NCBI GenBank assembly: GCA_050187875.1
Contig: JBFWXB010000008.1
Span: 1 to 64,000, forward strand
DNA from: JAFKKS01 sp050187875
Lineage (GTDB): Bacteria > Pseudomonadota > Alphaproteobacteria > Rhizobiales > Xanthobacteraceae
Reading direction: 5' to 3'
DNA length: 64,000 nt
Position 1 is the first letter of the stretch. Each line of letters opens with the position of its first letter. The notes under the pieces are model-generated. The model saw nothing but the letters and a program-made list of their open reading frames with translations, was not told the DNA's origin and did not search any database. Below, piece after piece: positions 8,881 through 19,181 of this stretch. Both the position numbers and the translations under genes were made by a program.

Positions 8881-9545
8881 TCGGGCTTCGCTGCGGCGGC
8901 GGCCGTCGCAGTGGATGCGGCGGTAGCGCCGCGTCCGTGCGGACCGCCAGCCGATGATTGCCGCGGCACGACCATGTCGCGGATTATCGGCGCGCTCGGC
9001 AGCAGAGCCACGGGGTTCTGCGTGATAATGACGGGCGAGGGGTCCGACGCGACGCTCGGAAGCTCGCCCGGCCGGCGGCGCGCCGACGCTGCGGCCGGCG
9101 GATGAGCACCCGCCGCCTCGGACCGCGCGCGCGGTTCGCCCTCAGGCTTCGGCGGAACGCGGTCGGGATTCTCTTGCGTGCGGGCATGCGCGATGGCGCC
9201 CGGCGGCTCGATACGGCCCGGAGCGGTTTTCGGGGGACGCGTCGCCGCGCGCGGCGCCGGCGCGGGTCCGGCTGCCGCCACATAAGATGCGAGCGCCGTC
9301 GCCGTCGCCGTGCCGGTCGTATAGTGCTGGCGCAGGAAGCTCGCGATCGCGCCCGGACTGTTGCCCTTGCCGAGACCTTGGGGCGTCTTGTGGCACGCCG
9401 TGCAATTGCTTGAGAAAAGCTGCGCCGGCGTCTTGCCTTGGTCGAGGTCCTGCGCTGTGGCAAGCGACGCACCAAGGAGCAGGCCCGCAGCGGCGATCAC
9501 GCCCTGCACTGCCATCCGCGTCTGTCGTGTCTGGTATCGCCGCAT
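8850..9545 (-). CDS. Exported monohaem cytochrome c-like protein with Pro/Ala-rich tail
   Basis: About 231 residues from the ATG at 9545; a start at 9515 is also possible. An N-terminal hydrophobic segment ending LATAQ is a signal peptide or anchor. Next comes a short haem-binding region with CTACHK (Cys48, Cys51, His52), then about 50 residues of a minimal cytochrome fold. The remaining 130 residues are Pro/Ala/Arg-rich low complexity. No clear distal Met ligand stands out. It lies reverse inside the conserved rplI-dnaB string and its stop overlaps rplI. Role unknown; periplasmic electron transfer is a guess. Confidence 0.65.
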   Translation of the reverse strand: MRRYQTRQTRMAVQGVIAAAGLLLGASLATAQDLDQGKTPAQLFSSNCTACHKTPQGLGKGNSPGAIASFLRQHYTTGTATATALASYVAAAGPAPAPRAATRPPKTAPGRIEPPGAIAHARTQENPDRVPPKPEGEPRARSEAAGAHPPAAASARRRPGELPSVASDPSPVIITQNPVALLPSAPIIRDMVVPRQSSAGGPHGRGATAASTATAAAAAKPDQPGFSSPLP

Positions 9546-9956
9546 CGTCCTACCGTTGCTTCGCGCGCCCGGTTTCGGACGACTTGTACCGTCCGCATAG
9601 ACCGGACGCGCTTTATTTTCACTAAATTTCTGCATCACGAGCGGTTGTGAAGCCGCATCGTCTTGTCAATTCCAAGGCATAATCGCTCGGCGATTCGCGG
9701 CATTCACATCGTGAGGAGCATCGGCGTCTTGCGACAAGCGCCGGCGCCATCGCGATGTCGACACAGCCATCGTGCCGATGCGGGTTTCCGTTACAGAAGG
9801 CGCACGTCAAGCGGATTTTCTTTTTGCGCGTTGGAGTGATCGCGAACAATGGGGATTGCGGGATAACGCGCCGAATACGGAAGTTCGCGCCGACACGGCG
9901 CAACGCTTCGTGCTATCGCCACGATGTCACCGCCGCTTTCTTGTACTGACTGATCC
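9546..9956. other. Gene-free gap before dnaB
   Basis: I see no convincing gene. The open frames at 9622-9903 (reverse) and 9755-9966 (forward) give basic, Cys-scattered translations without domains or good ribosome-binding sites. The stretch should hold the divergent control regions of the cytochrome gene and of dnaB. No confident promoter was found. Confidence 0.5.
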
Positions 9957-11450
9957 ATGGCTCTGATCGATTCGACACGACGGAAACCGAGCGAGCCGGA
10001 GCCGCTCTATCGTTCCGCACCTCACAACCTCGAGGCCGAGCAGGCGCTCCTTGGCGCGATGCTCGTCAACAACGAGGCGTTCTATCGTGTTTCGGATTTT
10101 CTCGCGCCGGAACACTTTTTCGAGCCGCTGCATCAGAAGATCTTCGAGCTTGCCGGCAGTCTGATCCGCGCGGGAAAGGTCGCGACGCCGATCACACTGA
10201 AGACGTTCCTGCCCGCCGACCTCGACATCGCCGGGCTCACCGTCAGCCAATACCTCGCCCGCCTTGCGGCGGAAGCAACGACCGTCATCAACGCGCAGGA
10301 TTACGGGCGCACGATCTACGACCTGTCGACGCGCCGCACGCTGATCGTCATCGGCGAAGACATGGTCAATGTCGCCTTCGACGCGCCGGTCGATTTCGCC
10401 CCGCGCGCGCAGATCGAAGACGCCGAGCGCCGCCTCTACGAGCTCGCCGAGACCGGCCGCTACGACGGCGGCTTTCAGCGCTTCACGTCCGCACTCAAGA
10501 CGGCCGTCGACATGGCCGCGAACGCCTACGAGCGCGACGGAAAACTCTCCGGCGTCGCGACGGGCCTCTCCGATCTCGACCGCATGATGGGCGGCCTGCA
10601 GAAATCCGACCTCGTCATTCTCGCCGGCCGCCCGGGCATGGGCAAAACGGCGCTCGCGACCAACATCGCCTATAACATCGCCCGCGCCTGGCGCGGCGAG
10701 ACGCAGGCTGACGGGCGCATCGCCACCGTGGATGGCGGCATCATCGGTTTCTTTTCCCTCGAAATGTCGTCGGAGCAGCTCGCCACCCGCATCATCTCCG
10801 AGCAGACGGAGATTCCCTCCTACCGCATTCGCCGCGGCGAGATCGACAATCGCGATTTCGAACGCATCGTCGATGTTTCGCGCGAGATGGAAACGCTGCC
10901 GCTCTATATCGACGAAACCGGCGGCCTCTCGATTGCCCAGCTTGCGGCCCGCGCGCGGCGACTCAAACGCCAGCGTGGCCTCGACATGCTGGTCGTCGAC
11001 TATCTGCAGCTTCTCGCCGGCTCGACCAGCCGCGCGTCCCAGGGACGCGTCCAGGAAATCACCGAGATCACCACCAACCTCAAGGCTTTGGCGAAGGAAC
11101 TGAATGTTCCAATTTTGGCGCTATCGCAGCTCTCCCGTCAGGTCGAAAGCCGCGACGACAAGCGCCCGCAGCTCTCGGACCTGCGTGAATCGGGCTCGAT
11201 CGAGCAGGACGCCGACGTAGTGATGTTCGTTTATCGCGAGGAGTACTATCTCAAGAACCGCGAACCACGAGCGGGCACGGAAGAGCACTTCAAGTGGCAG
11301 ACGGAAATGGAAATCGCGCACGGCAAGGCCGAAGTCATTATCGGCAAGCAGCGCCATGGACCGACCGGCACGGTTCCGCTCCAGTTCAAGGACGACGTGA
11401 CGCGCTTTTCGAATCTTGCCGACGAAAGCCGTCTGCCGGCCGCCTACTGA
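9957..11450 (+). CDS. dnaB: Replicative DNA helicase DnaB
   Basis: A 497-residue hexameric helicase that unwinds the replication fork 5'-3' and contacts primase. The N-terminal domain begins near PHNLEAEQALLGAML. The RecA-like C-terminal domain shows Walker A GRPGMGKTALA, the FFSLEMS motif, Walker B LDMLVVDYLQLL and the DnaB-signature DLRESGSIEQDADVVMF. No intein is present. It is followed by alr in the usual rhizobial order; its end overlaps the longest possible alr frame but not the chosen alr start (38 bases later). Confidence 0.97.
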   Translation: MALIDSTRRKPSEPEPLYRSAPHNLEAEQALLGAMLVNNEAFYRVSDFLAPEHFFEPLHQKIFELAGSLIRAGKVATPITLKTFLPADLDIAGLTVSQYLARLAAEATTVINAQDYGRTIYDLSTRRTLIVIGEDMVNVAFDAPVDFAPRAQIEDAERRLYELAETGRYDGGFQRFTSALKTAVDMAANAYERDGKLSGVATGLSDLDRMMGGLQKSDLVILAGRPGMGKTALATNIAYNIARAWRGETQADGRIATVDGGIIGFFSLEMSSEQLATRIISEQTEIPSYRIRRGEIDNRDFERIVDVSREMETLPLYIDETGGLSIAQLAARARRLKRQRGLDMLVVDYLQLLAGSTSRASQGRVQEITEITTNLKALAKELNVPILALSQLSRQVESRDDKRPQLSDLRESGSIEQDADVVMFVYREEYYLKNREPRAGTEEHFKWQTEMEIAHGKAEVIIGKQRHGPTGTVPLQFKDDVTRFSNLADESRLPAAY

Positions 11451-11487
11451 TGCGGGCCACCGGCCCGTCACGCCGGAAGCGGCCGTG

Positions 11488-12624
11488 ATGTCAGCCTCGC
11501 CGAAAGCAATGGAACCCGCCGAAACCGAAGCCGGTGGCATCCTCACCATCGATCTGGGTGCGATCACCGCCAACTGGCGCGAGCTCGCGCGCCGCGCGGC
11601 GCCAGCGGAATGTTCGGCCGTGATCAAGGCCGATGCCTATGGCTGCGGAATCGAGCGCGTCGCCCCTGCCCTCGCGGCCGCCGGCTGCAGTACTTTCTTC
11701 GTCGCGCATCTGTCCGAAGCGAAACGCGCGCGCGCCGTGGCGCCGGATGCGGCGATCTATGTCCTCAACGGTCTGCTGCCGGGGAGCGCCCCCGCTTACG
11801 CCGCCGACAATCTGCGCCCCGTCCTCGGCAGCATGGAGGAAGTCGCCGAGTGGCAGGCCTTCACCGCCGCGGCCGGCTGGTCGGGTGGCGCGGCGCTGCA
11901 TGTCGACACCGGCATGAACCGCCTCGGCCTGCGGCCCCGCGAGGCGACCGCCCTCGCTCGCCGCAACGACTTGCATGAGCTCAACCTCTCGCTGCTCATG
12001 AGCCATCTCGCTTGCGCCGACGAGCCGGCGCATCCGCTCAATGCCAAGCAGATCGGCACGTTCTCGGAGATACGGACGCTCTTTCCGCAGCTCCCGGCGT
12101 CGCTTGCGAACTCGTCGGGCATTTTCCTCGGCCCCGACACCCACCACGATTTGGTCCGCCCCGGGGTCGCGCTCTACGGCGCGAACCCGACGCCCGGACA
12201 CACCAATGTCATGCGCCCCGTCGTGCGGCTCGAAGGCCGCGTCATCCAAATCCGTGCCGTCGCCCAAGGCGAGGCGGTTGGCTATGGGGCAGTCTGGACG
12301 GCGCGGCGCCCGACGCGGCTTGCGGTGATCTCGATCGGCTATGCCGACGGCCTGATCCGCGCCGGCGGCGCGTCCGACAGCCGGCAAGGAGCGGAAGCCA
12401 TCGTCGCCGGGCACCGCTGCCCGATCGCCGGCCGCATCTCGATGGACCTCATCGCAATCGACGTGACCGATGTGCCGGAGACGTCGGTCCGGCGCGGCAG
12501 CCTCGTCGCCCTGCTCGACGAATCCATCGGCGTCGACGACTTTGCCGCCCATGCCGGAACAATCGGCTATGAAGTGCTGACAAGCCTCGGCCAGCGCTAC
12601 CGCCGCGTTTATCGCGACGTTTGA
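11488..12624 (+). CDS. alr: Alanine racemase
   Basis: A 378-residue PLP enzyme making D-alanine for peptidoglycan; D-Ala-D-Ala ligase is also in the window (30982). The PLP lysine lies in AVIKADAYGCG (Lys47), and the second-base tyrosine region is ISIGYADGLIR. Other family signatures are HVDTGMNRLG and GRISMDLIAIDVTD. The ATG at 11488 was chosen since the preceding 24 codons are not conserved-looking and overlap dnaB. Fold: TIM barrel then C-terminal beta domain. Confidence 0.95.
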   Translation: MSASPKAMEPAETEAGGILTIDLGAITANWRELARRAAPAECSAVIKADAYGCGIERVAPALAAAGCSTFFVAHLSEAKRARAVAPDAAIYVLNGLLPGSAPAYAADNLRPVLGSMEEVAEWQAFTAAAGWSGGAALHVDTGMNRLGLRPREATALARRNDLHELNLSLLMSHLACADEPAHPLNAKQIGTFSEIRTLFPQLPASLANSSGIFLGPDTHHDLVRPGVALYGANPTPGHTNVMRPVVRLEGRVIQIRAVAQGEAVGYGAVWTARRPTRLAVISIGYADGLIRAGGASDSRQGAEAIVAGHRCPIAGRISMDLIAIDVTDVPETSVRRGSLVALLDESIGVDDFAAHAGTIGYEVLTSLGQRYRRVYRDV

Positions 12625-12760
12625 TGCTCGAATGGCATCGTCTGCTCCCTGACATTCAAAACTTTTTGACCGGGACCGATGACCCAACGTCGCGCAGTTA
12701 GGCGTGGCCGGGTGTTCTCGTCCCAGGGAGCCCATTCGTTCGCGACACGGAGGATTCCGT

Positions 12761-14116
12761 ATGCCACTCACCCGGCGGACTTTCATGCAGGCCACAGCCA
12801 CCGCCACCGTTCTCGGCACCATGGGCCAGCACGAAGCGGCCGCGCAGCAAACCTCGCCCGGCATCCAGGACGGCGACGGGGTCTTCATCTGCAACGAAGA
12901 TTCCAACACCCTCGCGGTTATCGATCCCCGCACCAACACCGTCTCGGCAACGGTGAACCTGACGACCTTCGACGAGGATCCGCGCCCACCCTTCCGCTTT
13001 GTCACCGGCGGCATTGCTCCGCCGCATACGGCGATGATCCAGAAGCCGCTCTATCATGGCGCCATATCGATCCATGGCGCGGCCCCTTCACCGGACAATT
13101 CGCTGATCGCCACCACGGGGCGCGGGACCAGCAACGTCTATCTGATCGATACCCGGACAAAGAAGGCGCTTGGCGGACGCCCTAACCCGCAAGCGAAGGA
13201 CGGCACAAATCCCGAGATTCTCAGCAGCGGCATCTTGGTTGGCAGGGAGCCGCACGAGCCAACCTTCACGCGCAACGGCAAGGAGTTGTGGGTGACGGTA
13301 CGTGGAGAAGATCGAATCGCCATCATCGACGTCGATGCCGCCAAAGAAGGCCGGCCGACCGTCATCCGAAGCTATATCGAAACGCTCAATGGTCCGGCGC
13401 AGTCTTGGTTTTCCCACGATGGGAAGCTCGCCTTCGTGATTTCGCAGAAGGCGTCCGCCGTCGACGTGTTCGACGTCAATCCCGATGATAGCGGATTCAG
13501 CCACCCGCGCCGTCAAACGACCCTGGACATCACGTCGGAGGATCGATTCGGCTTCACGCCCTTCCTCAAGACCTCGCCGGATGGCGCAGAAGTGTGGCTC
13601 TCGCACAAGCTCGCGGATGCGCTGTCGGCACGCGAGACGAAGGCGCCGTTCCGCCGGCTGGATACAGTACCGCTGGGCACCATGGCGCGGCCCAATCATG
13701 TAGAGTTTGCAGAGAACGATCGGGGCAAGGTCATTTACGCGAGCCTCGCGCGCGTCGACGACAGCGGCCCCGACGGCATTGCGTCGAGCCGGATCGCGAT
13801 CATCGATCGCAGCGCCGCGCCAGGGCAGCGCAAGGTCGTCGACACATTCTTCAGTCACGGGCGCGAGGCGCACGGGCTGTGGACCAATCCGGAGCAGACG
13901 CTGCTCTACGTCGCCCACGAGCAGGATCAACTTCCGAACACGCCGAACGCGGGCCAGACGGTCTGCTCCGCTTTCGAGATAACGGACCCGTTGAAACCGC
14001 GCTTTATCGCACAAATCCCGCTGGGAGAGCTCGCTTTGCCCTCCGGCCGTTTGCGCAATAAGAAGAGCATCAACCTCGTCTATGTGCGCCCGGGCGCAAG
14101 GAGCCAAACGGCGTGA
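12761..14116 (+). CDS. Tat-exported YVTN-type beta-propeller protein
   Basis: A 451-residue protein starting MPLTRRTFMQATATATVLG, a twin-arginine signal, followed by AAAQ as a likely cleavage site. The mature part repeats the beta-propeller pattern (NEDSNTLAVIDPRTNTVSATV, TRGEDRIAIIDVD-like segments, SPDGAEVWLSHKLADALS), as in YVTN/surface-layer and NHL-like lactonase-fold proteins. Tat export suggests folding or cofactor loading in the cytoplasm. GGAGG sits eight bases before the ATG. It shares a GTGA stop/start with the DUF305 gene, so both are likely made together. Catalytic role unknown. Confidence 0.75.
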   Translation: MPLTRRTFMQATATATVLGTMGQHEAAAQQTSPGIQDGDGVFICNEDSNTLAVIDPRTNTVSATVNLTTFDEDPRPPFRFVTGGIAPPHTAMIQKPLYHGAISIHGAAPSPDNSLIATTGRGTSNVYLIDTRTKKALGGRPNPQAKDGTNPEILSSGILVGREPHEPTFTRNGKELWVTVRGEDRIAIIDVDAAKEGRPTVIRSYIETLNGPAQSWFSHDGKLAFVISQKASAVDVFDVNPDDSGFSHPRRQTTLDITSEDRFGFTPFLKTSPDGAEVWLSHKLADALSARETKAPFRRLDTVPLGTMARPNHVEFAENDRGKVIYASLARVDDSGPDGIASSRIAIIDRSAAPGQRKVVDTFFSHGREAHGLWTNPEQTLLYVAHEQDQLPNTPNAGQTVCSAFEITDPLKPRFIAQIPLGELALPSGRLRNKKSINLVYVRPGARSQTA

Positions 14117-14460
14117 GCGAGCCAGCCCACAAGCACAGCCACGCGGGCAATGCGGCGGCGTTTGCCGACGCGATGCATGAACGAATGCAGGCGATGATGT
14201 CGGCCATGGACGCCGCGCCGATGAGCGGCGATCCGGACCGCGACTTCCTCGCCATGATGATCCCGCATCATCAGGGCGCGATCGATATGGCGCGCCTCCT
14301 CCTGGTCCAGGGGAGAGATCCGCTGACCCGTCAGCTTTCCGAAGAGATCATCGCCTCGCAGCAGGCCGAAATCGCGTCCATGAAGGCGCGACTCAAGGTC
14401 CTGGCCGACGGCGGTGATGGGGACGGCTTCCCTGCTCTTTCGGGGACCCGCGGCCGATAG
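14113..14460 (+). CDS. DUF305 family protein
   Basis: A 115-residue helical protein rich in His and Met. The DUF305 core is DFLAMMIPHHQGAIDMARLLL, and its HH-x2-A-x2-M arrangement is thought to bind metal in this ferritin-like family. Most relatives carry a signal peptide or anchor; this one has none visible and starts with His-rich MSEPAHKHSHAG. The GTG start overlaps the propeller gene's stop as GTGA. It could be a cytoplasmic metal-handling partner for the Tat substrate (inference), or be exported by piggy-back. Confidence 0.8.
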   Translation: MSEPAHKHSHAGNAAAFADAMHERMQAMMSAMDAAPMSGDPDRDFLAMMIPHHQGAIDMARLLLVQGRDPLTRQLSEEIIASQQAEIASMKARLKVLADGGDGDGFPALSGTRGR

Positions 14461-14522
14461 AGACCTGAGCACAGAGCAACAGCCGCGTTGACAATGTCGC
14501 GCGGCTCGCCTCGATTGCGGCG

Positions 14523-15932
<1,410 letters not shown>

Positions 15933-16072
15933 AAGACGGGTGACGGACGCCGTTAGCCCCGCTATACACGGCCCGCGCCTTCGCCGCCGGGTTCCGATTC
16001 CCGCACCGGCCCGTCGGGTCCCTTTTGGGCCTCTTTGGGTGGGATGCAGCCCGGGGATCTGACGAGCCTGGA

Positions 16073-16756
16073 ATGCCGATCACGCTTCTCGACATCATCC
16101 TTCTCGGCGTCATGCTCATTTCGGGCCTGCTCGCCATGGTGCGCGGCTTCATCCGCGAGGTGCTTTCCATCGCATCCTGGGCTGCGGCAGCGATCGTTGC
16201 GGCGCTGGGCTTCCCGAAATTCCTGCCGATCGTCCAGCAATATGTCAGCCAGGACATCGTGGCGAAGGGCGTCACGGTCGCCGTGCTCTTTCTCGGCACG
16301 CTGCTGATCGTCTCCATCATCACCGTGCGGATTTCCGACGCCATCCTCGACAGCCGCGTCGGCGCGCTCGACCGGACTTTGGGTTTCCTCTTCGGGCTCG
16401 CCCGCGGCCTCTTGATCGTGGTCGTGGCCTTCCTGTTCTTTGATTGGCTGGTGCAACCGCCCGAAAAACAACCGGATTGGGTCCGCAACGCCAAGTCCCG
16501 CGTGATATTGCAGAGCGCCGGCGAGAGCCTTAAATCCATGTTGCCGGACGATCCGGAAACGTATCTTCGTAAGTTCAAGCGCCCGCGCGAGGAACAGGAG
16601 CCGGCGGAGGCGCCCGCCCCGGGGACGAAGTCCGAGCGGGACGGCGGTGACCGGACCGGTTCGATCAAGGCGCCCGATGAGCAGCCCGGCTACGGCCGTT
16701 CCGACCGGGCGGAAATGCAACAGCTTCTTCAGTCCTCTGCGCCTAAAACGCGCTGA
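16073..16756 (+). CDS. cvpA: CvpA family membrane protein
   Basis: A 227-residue inner-membrane protein. About four hydrophobic helices fill residues 1-120 (with the CvpA pattern GLLAMVRGFIREVLSIASW), then a hydrophilic, charged tail of about 90 residues with several Pro and Glu runs. Its position directly before purF is the classic context that gave the family its name (colicin V production). Real function is linked to envelope or stress physiology. The ATG at 16073 was chosen; upstream codons are Gly/Trp-rich and begin with TTG. Confidence 0.9.
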   Translation: MPITLLDIILLGVMLISGLLAMVRGFIREVLSIASWAAAAIVAALGFPKFLPIVQQYVSQDIVAKGVTVAVLFLGTLLIVSIITVRISDAILDSRVGALDRTLGFLFGLARGLLIVVVAFLFFDWLVQPPEKQPDWVRNAKSRVILQSAGESLKSMLPDDPETYLRKFKRPREEQEPAEAPAPGTKSERDGGDRTGSIKAPDEQPGYGRSDRAEMQQLLQSSAPKTR

Positions 16757-16785
16757 GCCGTGATGTTCGACAGCTTGCGGAAGGT

Positions 16786-18270
16786 ATGATGAGCGAAGCT
16801 CCCCATCTCCCTCACGATCTTCCCAGCGACCAGGATGGCGACCGCCTGCGTGAAGAGTGCGGCGTCTTCGGCATCTACGGCCATCCAGACGCCGCCGCGA
16901 TCACGGCGCTCGGCCTGCATGCCTTGCAGCATCGCGGCCAGGAAGCCTGCGGCATCGTCTCCTTCGACGGCAACCGCTTCCACTCCGAGCGCCGCATGGG
17001 CCTCGTCGGCGATGCCTTCTCCCGCCGCGAGGTCATCGACCGCCTGCCCGGACGCTCCGCCGTCGGGCATGTGCGCTATTCGACGACGGGCGCGACGATC
17101 CTGCGCAACGTCCAGCCGCTCTTCGCCGAGCTCAATGCCGGCGGCTTCGCCGTCGGCCATAACGGCAACATCACCAACGGTCTGACGCTGCGCCGCGAAC
17201 TCGTGAAGAACGGCGCGATGATGCAGTCGACGACCGACACCGAGGTCATTCTGCATCTCGTCGCGCAGTCGCGCCGCAATCGCTTCGTCGAGCGTTTCAT
17301 CGACGCGCTGCGCATGATCGAGGGCGCTTACTCCCTCGTCGGCCTCACCAACAAGAAGCTCGTCGGCGCGCGCGATCCGCTCGGCATCCGCCCGCTCGTG
17401 CTCGGCGAGCTCGACGGCTGCCCGATCCTTGCGTCGGAGACCTGCGCGCTCGACATCATCGGCGCCAAATATGTCCGCGACATCGAGAACGGCGAAGTCG
17501 TGGTCTTCGACGACGACGGCGCACAGTCGCACAAGCCCTTCCCGCCGATGCAGGCGCGGCCCTGCATCTTCGAGTACATCTATTTTTCACGGCCCGACTC
17601 CATCGTCGGCGGCCGCAGCGTCTACGAAATCCGCAAGACCATGGGCCGCGAGCTCGCCCGCGAGGCGCCGGCCGGCGCCGACGTCGTCGTGCCGGTGCCG
17701 GACTCTGGCGTCCCGGCCGCGATCGGCTATTCGCAGGAAGCCGGCATCCCCTACGAGCTCGGCATCATCCGTAACCACTATGTCGGGCGCACCTTCATCG
17801 AGCCGACGCAGCACATCCGCCAGCTCGGCGTGCGGCTGAAGCATTCGGCCAACCGCGCGGTGGTACGGGGCAAGCGCATCGTCCTCCTCGACGACTCGAT
17901 TGTGCGCGGCACAACGTCAGTGAAGATCGTACAGATGATGCGCGACGCGGGCGCGAAGGAGGTGCATTTCCGCATCGCCTCGCCGCCGATCACGCATCCT
18001 GATTATTACGGCATCGACACGCCGGAGCAGGACAAGCTGCTCGCCGCGACCCACGACCTCGAGGGCATGCGGAAGTTCATCGGCGCAGATTCCCTCGCCT
18101 TCCTCTCGGTCGAGGGCATCTACCGCTCGATGGGCTTCGAGGGCCGCGACCCGGTCCGGCCGCAATTCACCGACCACTGCTTCACCGGCGACTATCCGAC
18201 GCCGCTGACCGATCAGACGGCAAAGGATTCCACGCCGCGTCAGCTTTCGTTGCTCGCCGAGGCGAGTTAA
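16786..18270 (+). CDS. purF: Amidophosphoribosyltransferase
   Basis: A 494-residue enzyme catalysing the first committed step of purine synthesis, PRPP + glutamine to phosphoribosylamine. A propeptide ends before Cys25 in RLREECGVFGIYG, the N-terminal nucleophile of the glutaminase. Then come HVRYSTTG, GHNGNITN and the C-terminal phosphoribosyltransferase loop IVLLDDSIVRGTTS. Cysteines in RPCIFEYIYF and HCFTGDYPTP suggest the Fe-S-containing Bacillus-like subgroup (inference). MM at the start leaves 16786 or 16789 possible. Confidence 0.96.
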   Translation: MMSEAPHLPHDLPSDQDGDRLREECGVFGIYGHPDAAAITALGLHALQHRGQEACGIVSFDGNRFHSERRMGLVGDAFSRREVIDRLPGRSAVGHVRYSTTGATILRNVQPLFAELNAGGFAVGHNGNITNGLTLRRELVKNGAMMQSTTDTEVILHLVAQSRRNRFVERFIDALRMIEGAYSLVGLTNKKLVGARDPLGIRPLVLGELDGCPILASETCALDIIGAKYVRDIENGEVVVFDDDGAQSHKPFPPMQARPCIFEYIYFSRPDSIVGGRSVYEIRKTMGRELAREAPAGADVVVPVPDSGVPAAIGYSQEAGIPYELGIIRNHYVGRTFIEPTQHIRQLGVRLKHSANRAVVRGKRIVLLDDSIVRGTTSVKIVQMMRDAGAKEVHFRIASPPITHPDYYGIDTPEQDKLLAATHDLEGMRKFIGADSLAFLSVEGIYRSMGFEGRDPVRPQFTDHCFTGDYPTPLTDQTAKDSTPRQLSLLAEAS

Positions 18271-18276
18271 TCCTCC

Positions 18277-18353
18277 GTCATTGCCGGGCTTGACCCGGCA
18301 ATCCATCCCTTCTTCAAGAAATGATGGATGCGCGGGTCAAGCCCGCGCATGAC
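18277..18353. repeat. Composite palindromic repeat, GTCAT...ATGAC type
   Basis: Two hairpin units face each other: TTGCCGGG-CTTGA-CCCGGCAA followed by TCCATC, and GATGGA followed by TGCGCGGG-TCAAG-CCCGCGCA. The outer ends are GTCAT and ATGAC. It starts six bases after the purF stop, so it can end or stabilise the purF message. Related elements are at 23729, 26489, 45211 and 46352. Confidence 0.75.
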
Positions 18354-18369
18354 GATTGAGAGATTTGGT

Positions 18370-19113
18370 ATGACCAGCAAACCCCTCGCTAATCGCATCG
18401 CCCTCGTCACCGGCGCCTCGCGCGGCATCGGCTTTGCGCTTTCGCGCGCGCTCGCGCAGGCGGGCGCTCACATCGTCGCCGTCGCGCGCACCGTCGGCGG
18501 CCTTGAAGAACTCGACGACGCGATCAAGGTGCAGGGCGGCACCGCGACGCTCGTTCCTCTCGACATGAAGGACTATGACGGCATCGACCGCCTTGGCGCC
18601 GCGCTCTACGAGCGCCACAAGCGTCTCGATGTGCTCGTCGGCAATGCCGGCATCCTTGGCGTGCTCTCCCCGCTTGGCCATATCGAGCCGAAGGTGTGGG
18701 ACGACGTGATGGCGGTGAACGTCACGGCGAACTGGCGGCTGATCCGCTCCATGGATCCGCTGCTGCGGATGTCGGACGCGGGCCGCGCAGTATTTCTCAC
18801 CTCCGGCGCATCGACGCGCGGCGCGGCTTATTGGGGCCCTTACGCGACGTCGAAGGCGGCGGTGGACATGATGGTGCGCACCTACGCTGCCGAGATAGCG
18901 ACGACGCCTGTGCGCGCGAACCTCGTCAATCCCGGTCCGATCCGCACGCGCATGCGCGCGATCGCAATGCCGGGCGAAGACCCGGAGACGCTCGATACAC
19001 CGGAGCAACTCTCGGCCGCGATCCTGCCGCTCTGCCTGCCGAGCTGCACGGAAAACGGCCGGCTTTACGACTACCCGACGAAGGCGTGGCTGGATTTCCG
19101 GCGGCCGGCGTAA
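18370..19113 (+). CDS. SDR family NAD(P)-dependent oxidoreductase
   Basis: A 247-residue Rossmann enzyme. The cofactor motif is TGASRGIGFAL (residues 14-24 or so), NAG is in VGNAGILG, the catalytic serine region is FLTSGAS, and the Tyr/Lys pair is in YATSKAAV. Arg in the first loop region (VARTVGG) suggests NADP preference. It follows purF in related genomes, though the palindromic repeat between them argues for separate transcripts. Substrate unknown. Confidence 0.92.
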   Translation: MTSKPLANRIALVTGASRGIGFALSRALAQAGAHIVAVARTVGGLEELDDAIKVQGGTATLVPLDMKDYDGIDRLGAALYERHKRLDVLVGNAGILGVLSPLGHIEPKVWDDVMAVNVTANWRLIRSMDPLLRMSDAGRAVFLTSGASTRGAAYWGPYATSKAAVDMMVRTYAAEIATTPVRANLVNPGPIRTRMRAIAMPGEDPETLDTPEQLSAAILPLCLPSCTENGRLYDYPTKAWLDFRRPA

Positions 19114-19181
19114 GCCTTTTTCGAAGTGTGGCGGCAATCTCAGTCGGCGTCTCCGCGAAGGCGCGGACCTAGTACGCTCCG

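Noticed and set aside
9755..9966. Two overlapping short forward frames before dnaB
   Set aside because: Basic, low-quality translations, no ribosome-binding site and no domain; they overlap each other and run into dnaB.
15960..16030. tRNA-like GGGTTCCGATTCCC stretch before cvpA
   Set aside because: No matching acceptor or anticodon arm can be drawn and the T-loop consensus is broken.
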